From: Solanum dulcamara
Lineage: Eukaryota > Streptophyta > Magnoliopsida > Solanales > Solanaceae
Reading direction: 5' to 3'
Length of the DNA stretch: 64,000 bases
Assembly: GCF_947179165.1 (NCBI RefSeq)
Contig: NC_077248.1
Coordinates: 46,650,232 to 46,714,231 of the forward strand
Below, in pieces: positions 46,357 through 56,691 of the stretch. The notes under the pieces are model-generated. The model saw nothing but the letters and a program-made list of their open reading frames with translations, made no database searches and was not told the origin of the DNA. The translations under genes and the position numbers were made by a program. The stretch's first letter is position 1. Each line of letters starts with the position of its first letter.

Positions 46357-48230
46357 GTGGGTGTTCTTGGCCCCCGACCCCAGCAGGCATACACCATAGC
46401 CCCTACGCCTACGGACATTGAGGCCACAATGCATACTCTTGGGATCACTCCTCCGGATACAAATTGGTACATGGACACCGGTGCCACTTCTCACATGACA
46501 TCCAATAAAGGTAACCTCATGTCCTATTTTAATAAGAGAATTAATCATGGTATTATGGTTGGTAATGGTCACTCTATTCGAATTCACGGCTATGGTCACA
46601 CAACTTTATCTTTCCCGGGTCCTCCCTTGTACATAAAAAATGTCCTCCATGCACCTCATCTAGTTAAAAGTTTGGTGTCCGTTCGTAAATTTACCACTGA
46701 TAACTCTGTTTCTGTGAATTTTGATCCCTTTGGGTTTTCTGTGAAGGATTTTCAGATAGGGAGGCTGGTAATGAGGTGTAACAGTCGGGGAGAGCTTTAT
46801 CTAATCACTAATCCAGTCACTTTACCATCTACTTTTGCAGCTTTGGGACCTTCTCTTTGGCATGATCGTTTGGGTCACCCGGGCGCACCTGTATTGAATT
46901 CCCTTAGGAAGAATAAATTAATTGATTGTACTCAAAGTAGCGATGTTCGTATTTGTCATTCGTGTCCTCTTGGAAAACATGTTAAGTTGCCCCTTTATGC
47001 GTCCACTTCTTGCAGTCTTATGCCGTATGATATTATACATAGTGATCTTTGGACGTCACCCATTTTGAGTACCTCCGGTCATTGATATTATGTCTTGTTT
47101 ATGGATGATTATTTTAAATTCTTGTGGACATTTCCTTTATCACACAAATCACAAACATTTTCCACATTTTTAATTTTCAAGACATTTATTCTAATTCCCT
47201 TTGAATGGGATATTAAGAATATACAATGTGATAATGGCAAGGAATTTGATAATGTCCCTTTTTGGGACTTCTGTAAAATCAATGTTCTGTCGTTTCATTT
47301 GTCTTGTCCTCACACATCCCCTCAAAATGGAAAAGACGAAAGACAAATCTGTACGATTAATAACATTGTTCGTACCTTATTAGCTCATGCTTCCCTTCCT
47401 CCTTCCTTTTGGCATCATGCTTGTCAAATGGCAACTTACCTTCTCAATAGTCTTCCTCATAAACTATTAAACTATCACTCTCTTCTTAGCATTCTTTATT
47501 GGAAGGATCCCTCTTATTCCCATCTTTGTGTCTTTGGGTGTTTATGTTATCTTTTCTTTCCCTCAATACTAATAAATAAACTTCAACCCTGGTCAACCCC
47601 GTGTATTTTTTTGGGATATACGTCACATTATCGTGGGTATAAATGCTATGATTTGTCCTCTCGAAAATTCATCCTTAGACATCACGTACTCTTTGATGAG
47701 ACGCAATTTCCTTTTGCCAAGTTACATACCCATCAAAATCACACATACCAATTTCTAGACGATGGACCCACTCCATATGTGGCTCATCATCTCGCTAACC
47801 CTACGAACCCACCGGCTCCACCCCTTCCTGCCGCACTGCTGCAAGCCCCGCCGTGTCCAGCAGGTGAGTCTGCCCCTTGCCTGGGCAGCTTTCTTCCTTG
47901 CTGCCTGGGTAGTCCACCTAGTCTTCCACTCTTTCTCCTCTCTCTTCTTCTCGACCCACTCCCATCTCTCCCTCTAGTCTACCCACCAGTCCTGTTACCA
48001 GGAGTAAGCATGGGATCTACAAGCCTAAGAGGTCTTTTAACCTTCTTACATCCGTCTCGAAGTCCCCTTTACCCCATAACCCTGTGTCTGCTCTTCGTGA
48101 TCTGAATTGCAAATTGGCTATGGATGATGAATATAATGCTCTTATTAAAAATAAGATGTGGGTGTTGGTGACCTGTCCTCCTAATGTTAATATTATTCAG
48201 TGTATGTGGATTTTTGCTCATAAAAAAATC
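46357..48230 (+). pseudogene. copia pol, first half: protease and integrase
   Basis: Same frame as gag. The protease active site WYMDTGATSHMT is at about 46465-46500 (catalytic Asp at 46474). The GAG-pre-integrase zinc region has LWHDRLGHPGAPVLN and RICHSCPLGKHVKLP (about 46855-46990). The integrase core has the three acidic residues visible as HSDLW (about 47038), QCDNGKEF (about 47225) and NGKDERQ (about 47327). A stop at 47083 splits the core, between HSDLW and FMDDYF. The GKEY-type C-terminal region is at 47490-47700 (HLCVFGCLCY, IFLGYTSHYRGYKCYD). Beyond about 47860 a frameshift displaces the linker (NKMWVLV at about 48150). Confidence 0.9.
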
Positions 48231-49636
48231 TGATGGTTCGTTTGAGCGACATAAAGCTCGTCTTGTAGGTGATGGTAAAACCCAACAGGTTGGCATGGAT
48301 TTTGGTGAGACATTTAGTCCGGTTGTCAAACCGGCGACTATTCGTACAGTTCTTAGTCTGGCTCTCTCCAAGTCATGGCCGATTCACCAGCTTGATGTCA
48401 AAAATCCTTTCTTACACGGCGAGCTCAAGGAGACTGTGTACATGTATCAACCATAAGGTTATCAGGATCCTGATCGGCCTAATCATGTCTGTTTGCTGTA
48501 GAAATCTCTATATGGACTGAAACAGGCTCCGCGGGCTTGGTATAAACAGTTTGCTGACTATGTCCATACTCTTGGGTTTTCTCAGAGTAAGACCGATCAT
48601 TCCTTGTTTGTTTATCATCGAGGTTCTTCTATGGCGTATCTTTTATTATATATCGATGATATTATTTTAACTGCTTCCTCTGATGAGCTTCGTCAGTCTA
48701 TCATATCACTTCTTAGTTCCGAATTTGCTATGAAGGATTTGGGCCTGTTAAACTATTTCTTTGGCATTGCTGTCACTCGTCATACAACCGGTTTATTTTT
48801 ATCTCAAAAGAAATATGCAGTTGAATTATTGACCATGCTGGCATGTCCTAGTGTAAGCCGTCTCCTACTCCAGTTGATACAAAGCCGAAGCTTGGGGCTA
48901 CTACCAGCACGCTATTTGTGGACCCTTCACTTTATCGGAGTCTTGTTGGGGCACTGCAATACCTAACATTCACAAGACCCGATATTACCTATGCTTTGCA
49001 ACAGGTGTGCTTGTTCATGCATGATCCATAGGATGAGCACATGTACGCTCTCAAGCGCATCGTGCGCTACCTATAAGGTATGTTAGAGTATGGTCTTCAC
49101 TTGTATCCCTCTTCCACAACTAACCTTGTCTCATATACTGATACTGATTGGGTGGGTATCCCGACACACGGCGTTCGACGTCGGGTTACTGTATCTTTAT
49201 GGGTGATAACTTGATCTCATTGTCTGCTAAACGTCAGGCTACTTTGTCCTATTTGAGTGCCGAGGCAAAATATTGAGGAGTTGCTAATGTGGTTTCTAAG
49301 TCCTGTTGGTTATGAAATTTGCTTTCGGAACTTCATTGTCATATTCCACGGGCTACTTTGGTTTATTATGATAATGTTAGTGTCATATATCTGGCTGGTA
49401 ATCCTGTTCAGCATCAACGCACTAAGCACATTGAGATGGATATACATTTTGTTCGAGAGAAGGTGGCTCGTGACCAGGTTAGGGTACTACATGTCCCTTC
49501 TCATTATCAGATTGCAGATATCTTAACCAAAGCCCTCCGTTGGTGTTATTTGAAGACTTTTGGGACAGTCTTAGCATTCGGCGACCTCCCGCTTCGACTG
49601 TGGGGGTGTGTTAGAATATATGGTAATATATTCTAA
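48231..49636 (+). pseudogene. copia pol, second half: reverse transcriptase and RNase H
   Basis: The RT starts with [20 protein letters not shown] (48232), then [18 protein letters not shown] and [17 protein letters not shown]. Stops fall at 48454 and about 48500. SLYGLKQAPRAWYKQF follows, and the catalytic box LLLYIDDIIL is at 48643-48672 (YIDD at 48649). KDLGLLNYFFGI comes next. After about 48855 the frame shifts (LGATTSTLFVDPSLYRSL, then YLTFTRPDITYALQQV). RNase H runs from about 49130 to 49540 with frame changes ([54 protein letters not shown]). The last stop lies within the 3' LTR at 49634. Confidence 0.9.
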
Positions 49637-49768
49637 CAGATTTGTAACAAATTGTATATATTTAGTTTCCATATATAGATAGTTAGTTTTCTTGTATTAG
49701 ACGCTTGTATTAGGTGTATATATACTTATTAATGTTAATGAAATAAAGCAAGGGATTAATTTCTTTCA
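49609..49768 (+). repeat. 3' LTR of the copia element (160 bp)
   Basis: It starts TGTTAGAATATATGG right after the purine tract and ends TTTCTTTCA. It contains a short inverted repeat GTTAGAATAT...ATATTCTAAC at its very start. Confidence 0.85.
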
Positions 49769-49918
49769 ATATATATAATATACATTATGTTAATTATTGG
49801 TTACATGCCACTTGTTTTATAAATAATGCACTTGCATGTTGTATGTTTCATAAAGGTGTCGAAACATTTGTAATATTTCTCATGAGGTAACTATTTCTAT
49901 GTTATTTTGCATTCAAGA
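49769..49918. other. Continuation of the AT-rich short-repeat block
   Basis: TTACATGCCACTTGTTTTATA and TTGTATGTTTCATAAAGG resemble the loose repeats at 43980-44520. The copia element was therefore inserted into that block. No gene. Confidence 0.5.
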
Positions 49919-52900
49919 TGTCACGATCTGATTTCCTAGGTCATGATGACACCTACTATATCCCAGAGCAAGAGACAATGGGCTATCACACGGAAGCAAA
50001 GAATGTGGAAGATAACAATAATAATAACAACAGTACAAGCGTATACAAAATAAGATATAAGTATAGACTATCTTAGAAAACTTAATAAGGACTAGTCATA
50101 TCCAGTATAGAGAGAGATAGGCAACTCCGAACACAAGGAGCTCACCCAGTCTCTGAATTACAAGAGTTGCTCCACACGAGATCCAAATCAATAACGAGAA
50201 CCCATACAATCTACAGGGTACAGAAGTATAGTATGAATACCAACAAGTGACACTCAATAGGCATAGGACGACTGAGCTCCAAAAACAAAATAAGCATAAA
50301 AAGGCATGTAATACAGGAGCATATATCACAAGTAACAAAGATACCACAGGAAACTCATAATATGGAACAAGCTAAAACCACCAAAAGAAGTAAAGGGCAC
50401 AAGTAGAAGAAGTAAGATACGAACTTGGATATGCTATCCCATCAACCTATACATGACCAAACTCTACAAAGGAGACAACTAGCCAACGACATACTAATAG
50501 AAGTAACCACAAATAACACGTAAGACCTAAGAAGACTATCCTAAAACTAATCCTGCATAAAAGAGCCAAATAGCAAGGAAAAGGGGCAATACCTACCTTC
50601 AAAGAAAGAACCACCCTTCACACTTCCACAAGTAAACAAGTAGTCAACAAAGACCTTACTGAGCCACTATATGCCAAGAAGGTACAAAATCACAATATAA
50701 ACACGTACGACTCCCTATAAGACCAACAGATACACACCACAACTAATTATGTAGGTAATAGGCAATGCATATGAATGAGAATAACACAATAAAATAGTAG
50801 TGCCATAGTACCAAGATATATATACCTACCCCTCAATCTCAGCCAGTGAGGTAGGACCCATGTTGCTCCTCTCTCTTCCTGCTCAGTGGGTCACAAGGAT
50901 AGAGTATCCACTAGGGACTCGGGAGTGTCCATATATATCTTCCTAATCCTGATCTATGACTTTCCCCTCTGCTAGTGTGAGTGCAGATCATCAATATAAA
51001 CCATCATCAATATAAACCAATAGTATGTAAAAGGCTAGCTTTCTTCTAAACCAGTCAAGTAATAAGGAGAGTATACCCCATATGCCTCTAATAGTGATAA
51101 GTAGAAAAGGAGCACATCCACGATGCCTTGTAAATATCCATAATTAGTTTACCAAAAAGCTCCAGGTGGTACGAATCCCGTTAAAAGATATGTTAGAAAA
51201 AAGGGCCACAAGTCTATTTCCTCAAAAATATAACCAAACCAATGCATGCCCGGGATCATACCACAAACATGTATAAATGAGAAATCAATGCAATGCACGC
51301 CATCACCAACATCCAAACAATCGAAGAAAATAGCAACACAATATACACAATAAGTACCTCACTCTTAGAGTACGTAAACTAACTTGTGATCCAGCTAATC
51401 TTCTATCAAGGCCTTAGGGCCAAAATACTCCAACCATCTCAACAACAAAAGAAATATAATCCAAATCTCTACTCAGACAATGAAGGGGATAATAAAGAGT
51501 CAAAAAATGAAGGAATAACTTAAGAACCTCAACATCCATCTAGTGATAGCAGTCAAGGGACCAAAATACTGCGAGCTCCATTCTACAATAATAAAGTACA
51601 TCAAATGGTCCAAGTTCTAATCATAACATAAGGTTTACATCACAATTATAGGCCAAAGCAGGGCCAAACCTCACAAATCCCAATATAACCTCGCAGTCCC
51701 CGTACTAGTGAAGGAACCAAACCAAAGAAGTTCTTATGAGAAGCCAATATATTAACCAAGGATCAACCAACACCCATTCTAAGATACTAAGCACATCGTT
51801 TAATAATAATCATCGAAACACAACTCCAATGGAATCTAACAACACTAGACTAAGGCATAAGAAAGGGATTACCAACAGAATATAAGGATTTCCCAATACT
51901 ATCTAGCCCAAATATCAAATGAGAATGAAGAAATAAGGATAGGGAAGAGAATCCTAACCCGCCACATACAATCCTAAAATACATGCACATTATGCTAAAT
52001 AATATCTTATGAAGCACAATCTTAAATAAGTAGAAAGTAGCCTACCTCGAAGCCAAACATGCGCACTCCAAAGTCTACAAATCTGAAGCTTTTCTTTCCA
52101 AATCACCTCCAATTTTCTACCATTCTATCAAAAATATCGATCTTCTCGACAATATGAACGCTTTGACACCAAAATCACATTTTTCGGAGATGGACCTAAA
52201 ATTGAATCGAACACGCGATTGTGGGACTCGCGATGGGACTCTCAAAATCAACTCTGTGAAAAGGTTTATTTTACCTCCCTAAAATTTTATTCCTAAACGG
52301 AATAAAATTTGCGGCTTGAAAAAGGCTAGAGTAGAACATGCAAGAATTATGAAATTAAAACCCCATTAAAGACTAGGAAAACAAGTACTTTATGAATTTT
52401 AAATCAAACAAAGAATACCCAACAGTCCCTAAGAACTCCAATGCGTAGAAACAAACTTACCAAACACCTTGGACTTCGAATCAAAAAAATTAAAGCTCTA
52501 GAACTCAATTTATAGGGTATTGAAGTTTTGAGAAGAAGACCAAAAATGGGTTGGGTCTATTTAAAAAAACCACCCAGACTGCTCATCGCAATTGCGGAGC
52601 TCGAAACTCATGATCATGGACCACACGCAAAAAGACCATCATGATCATGGAGGGAGCCTCGCAATCATTTAATCCTGGGCATAAGATATTTTCTGTAACA
52701 CAGATTTGGCAAACTCCAACATCTCCGGTAGGATGCTCGGGATTCGTTAAGAATCCTGTGCGTGTAAATGGACCATGATACCCCACCAAATTCTTTGTTT
52801 TGGACTTAACGGTGCAGTTAAAATTTCTATCCAAGGTCATCTTAAAAAAGGTAGGTCCCACATCTAAGCACTATTTTTGCCAATTATACAAGGAGGCTCA

Positions 52901-53369
52901 AAATGAGATTGGAAGCCTTTAGAACAGCACAGAGAATCGTTATAGACCAAACTCGATATTTCAGAGCTAACTGCACTAACAGAATTTCAATCTAATTTTG
53001 TTTACCAAGAATATATTGACTAAAGTCAATAGTAGGCTAAAGCGCAAAGGCTAAAATGCCTAATGGCTTAAACTCACACAAAAGGCTCGAGACTCGAGCC
53101 GAGCAAGTTACTAGCCTAAAATGACCATTCCAGAGCTGATGAAACCATCAGAGTTCCATTCGAAGTTGGTCCTCCTGGAGTTTTGAATGAAGTCAAACAT
53201 ACAAACTTCAAGAGATTCAAAATAAGGAAACGTGCATAAATCCCAAATGAACCACTAGTAAACCGAACTAGCAATACCAGAAAGTCATAAATGACTTGGG
53301 GTCGCTAGAGGGAAGCTCTAAATGTTGAAAATATTGGAAAAAATGAAAATGACCTAGAGGGTCATTATA
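49919..53369 (-). mobile_element. Chromovirus LTR F1 (about 3.45 kb)
   Basis: It runs from TGTCACGATCTGATTTCC to AGAGGGTCATTATA (a degraded TGTAATGACCCT start on the minus strand). The tail beyond 53369 (TCCACTAATAAAAAGACTTTAG) matches the sequence after LTR F2 at 59306 (TCCACTACTAAAAAAACTTT). That is the purine-tract side, so F1 is a 3' LTR of a minus-strand element. No initiator-Met site lies next to 49919. No coding content was found inside. Confidence 0.65.
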
Positions 53370-54610
53370 ATATCCACTAATAAAAAGACTTTAGTCCTTG
53401 AAAGTCAAAGGTTAGAAAAGAACCCAAGGGCATGAAAAGATGAGAATAGTAGGCCCACATGCTCCACCAGGTCTACAGACACCTTCTAAGGTCAGGCAAT
53501 GCCAACTCCAAACTCAAGCCAAGGAAAAACTCTCAAATTCACTTTTTTCTCTAAAATTAAAACCAACTTCCAATTCCTCCCTTTTGATACTGACATCCAT
53601 CCAACTAGAACAAACTCAACTGAATGCGACAGACTAACCTGAGATAAACCAAAACCACACTGATACCTCACAATTAGGTGACCAGCAGATAAGAGAAGAT
53701 GCTAAATAACTCCCAACTCAAATTCTTTTATTTATACTCCAAACTCAAGACTCTTTAGTCATTATGGGTATCCTACCCATCCTAAAACAAACTAAAAGTT
53801 CCCAACATGATCTGAACACTGCCTAAATAACCACGCGAACAACAACCATGAAGGAAAGGCAGCACTATCTAAACATCAAAGAGCAGCAAAGACCAAAATA
53901 AGTAACTCAGCCCAGGGCACAGCCCAAAGATCTAACCCAATGACTCCCCAAATAAATAACTTGAGTCTGAAATCTTCCTTCCAAAATTAAAAGGCTACTC
54001 CAAGGAGCAACCAAATCCATGGGTGGAAAAACCGCACTAAGACCAACTCCAATATTACTTTACTACCAACGAAACTTCTAGAAAACTGAATGAATATGAG
54101 AATCTAACCCAAAAATAATCGAAACAGATGCCATGAATCCATGTACCACTTCTCGAGTACAATCCGAGTAAACCACTATAATCTAATAAAAACTAAGCCG
54201 CTAGGTATCAAACAAGCATATCAAACCTTTTAAAGAGTGACCAAAATAAAACTTAACCACTGCCATGAACACCAGAAGCTTACCATAATGACATACGAAC
54301 CTCATATATTGAAGAAAGCAAGAAGTTGTTGATTCCACAAATTACTTTGACTGTATCCTAAAGGAGAGTCATTTGAGAGGACTCCCTTATCTCTAATGAA
54401 GACTATCATCTAGAGGTCGTTCATGAATGCCACCACACTTAACCTAAACCAAAAGTCTAACCCTCCTCATCGTCTGACATACCCAATATAGAATATGCTC
54501 ACAACTTAATTCCCAATTATTGGTAGCTAAATACCCGAAGGTCCATAATTAGTGAAAATACCTCAGAGCTGACCTTGTGTACCAATATTTAATAAGATGG
54601 GCACCCTAAA
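53370..54610 (-). other. Probable decayed interior right of LTR F1, unassigned
   Basis: After the short tail shared with F2, no pol or gag motif is recognised on either strand, and no frame exceeds about 65 codons. The composition is A/C-rich on the plus strand, like the interior and LTRs of F elements. It is interrupted by the hAT-like element. Confidence 0.35.
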
Positions 54611-54618
54611 TCCATAAT
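54611..54618. repeat. Target-site duplication TCCATAAT, left copy
   Basis: TCCATAAT immediately before the TAGGGATG terminus and again at 55706-55713 after CTAGCCCTA. Eight bases is the signature of hAT transposases. Confidence 0.85.
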
Positions 54619-55705
54619 TAGGGATGTGTATAATTTGGTTCAAACCTAAAAAGCTGATCGAATTGAATTTATTTTAATTTGATTTTGGTTTTTTGGTTTC
54701 TTCAGTTTGGTTCGGTTTAAAATTTTAAAAATTCAATTTTTGGTTTTCGGTTTTATTTATTCTAAATAGGTTTAACCAAAAAAACAAAATTATATAATAC
54801 CAATATACTATCCATTCAATCTCCACAACCCATTTAAAAATATGGCCAGTTCCAATTTACATTCAGTGATCCAATTATTAATTACCATTTACCCAAATAT
54901 TGTCGCCCAATTCCCAAATGTAAATTAAAATTCCCAAATTGAAATCTCTAACCTGCTAACCTCTCTGTCTCTTCACTCTTTCGTACGCGACAATCGACAG
55001 TCAACAGTTGACAGTCACACAGTAACACTCGACAATGACAACTCTCATCGTCTCACTCACCAAGTCACCAGTCACCTCATTGGCTGCATCGATGGTCATC
55101 GTCTAAGTTGGCTGACTTGAGTCCTCAACAATTGTCTTCTCTCACCAACGTCTAAGTGAATACTAAATTGTAGGTGAAATTTGTTGATATATTTACTTGC
55201 AACGCTGTTTTACTGCACTGTAGGTGATTAGGTGTGAATTTTGAATTTGAGAGTGATAATAAAGTTTATGCCCATATGTAATTATGTATGCCACAAGCAT
55301 TGTGTGTAGAGTAACTTTGGTAGTTTGATTTACCTTGAATTTATGCCCACACTTCTTCTTTCCAGATATTATAATTGAACTCGGTGTTGTAAATGGAACA
55401 ATTATTATTCATATATATCTTGGTTGATAAGCGTCCCACTTTGATATATTTTGATTCCAGTTTTTGATAAATTTTGAATCAATTTTGTAAAATTCGTAGA
55501 AAGGGGTGAAGAGGTGAATTTATTCAATTAGTCTCACAAACCTAAAATCGAACTGAAATAAATTGAATTGAAATTGTGAAAATCGAACCGAACCAAATTT
55601 ATTTTAGTTTAATTTTGATTAACATTTTCACAAACTGAAAACTAAAAATTGAAAACCCAATAGAAATTTGCAAACCGAACCGAACCGACCATATGCCTAG
55701 CCCTA
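54619..55705. mobile_element. hAT-like non-autonomous DNA transposon (1087 bp)
   Basis: The terminal inverted repeats are imperfect: TAGGGATGTGTATAATTTGG on the left and, read inward from the right, TAGGGCTAGGCATATGGTCGG. An 8-bp target duplication, TCCATAAT, flanks both ends. Subterminal regions are full of GGTTCGGTTT/AACCGAACC words in opposite orientation at the two ends (54640-54780 and 55540-55690), giving long imperfect hairpin potential. The centre (54990-55140) is rich in GACAGTC/CACTC words. No transposase frame is present, so movement would need one supplied in trans. Confidence 0.85.
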
Positions 55706-55713
55706 TCCATAAT
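55706..55713. repeat. Target-site duplication TCCATAAT, right copy
   Basis: Partner of 54611-54618. Confidence 0.85.
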
Positions 55714-56691
55714 TACCCCTCTTTAGCTAACCACTGATCAATCATAATTGTGTTACTCTATCTCTTCCATGAATCCCATAGAAACTTTCCACAGAACACT
55801 TCCAACCAAGTCATGGCTATACTTAGAACATTCTGAGGCAAGTCTAGTTCCAACCTTCCTCAACTCAAATACAACTATCCGTGGCTATAACACCTAAGGA
55901 GAAGCATTCACAACTTAACCACCAAAGACAAATGCCACAACTGTCATAAAGGAACCAACTAGATAGGTCAAAAGAACAAAAACTCAACTTCAAAGCCTTA
56001 GGAACTGAAGACAAAATTAAGGCATCAGAAAGAATCGACAAGTGAGGTCTATCAAAACCCACCAAAAATACATCTTCCTTCACGCACTATCTATACAACT
56101 AGCCTATAACCTACTAACTATATCCGTCTAATACAAGTAAACTAGGATGGCGGAAATGAAATGTTAATAGAACTAAGGCCATCTATGCACAAAGGTAAAG
56201 AGAACTATTTAGACACTATTTCAAATAAAGAAACAATGCAAAAACCATCCACTACTAAAAGAAATCGACTATAGGGGATAAATGCAAACTCATATTGCCA
56301 AATAAGGATTTCACAACAAATAGCAAATAGTCAACAAGGCACACAAGCAAGAACGGGCATGAAAACCCAAATCCACACATTATGAACACTAAAGGGTAAA
56401 AAGAGTAAAACATCACATTCATTCTAGCGATTCCTAGGATATCAGGCATTGATCAGCCTGTGGGAGAGATGAAGGGACCATGTTAGACCTCAAACTGAAC
56501 ATCTACACTACCACCTATAACACTCTGAGGACTATCCCTAGTTAACGGTAGTGGTGACCTAGGGGTCTAACTCTGTCGAGCCTATCACCTATGATGTGTG
56601 ACTGTAGGAAACTCCCTAGCTAGATTCCCCAACTCACCGTATGTATAGTAGTTCCCACTAAATGCAGCCCATCGAGATAAACCTGTTGATG
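55714..56691. other. Unassigned sequence between the hAT element and LTR F2
   Basis: This continues the sequence broken by the hAT element. No domain was recognised; minus-strand frames of 64-96 codons (55865, 56255, 56585) lack family features. No primer site is found next to 56692, so this is not a normal leader. Confidence 0.3.

Larger units (their letters stand above)
45144..49768 (+). mobile_element. Ty1/copia retrotransposon, Ale/Retrofit type, defective
   Basis: A short 3' LTR (160 bp), a truncated 5' LTR (85 bp), a primer site, a gag-pol in one continuous frame register, and a purine tract GACTGTGGGGGTG (about 49596-49608). Small LTRs, a single gag-pol frame and the gag style (UBN2-like, then FDQARSMITLEE) fit the Ale/Retrofit lineage. 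At least eight stops and several frameshifts make it inactive. It sits in the AT-rich repeat block. The 5' end is lost in rearranged sequence next to the inverted repeat, so no target duplication can be read (the right flank begins ATATA). Confidence 0.9.

Noticed and set aside
45944..46599. Long minus-strand frames (87-148 codons) over the copia gag/pol boundary
   Set aside because: They are shadows of a GC-rich Ser/Gly/His-coding plus strand; no family resemblance.
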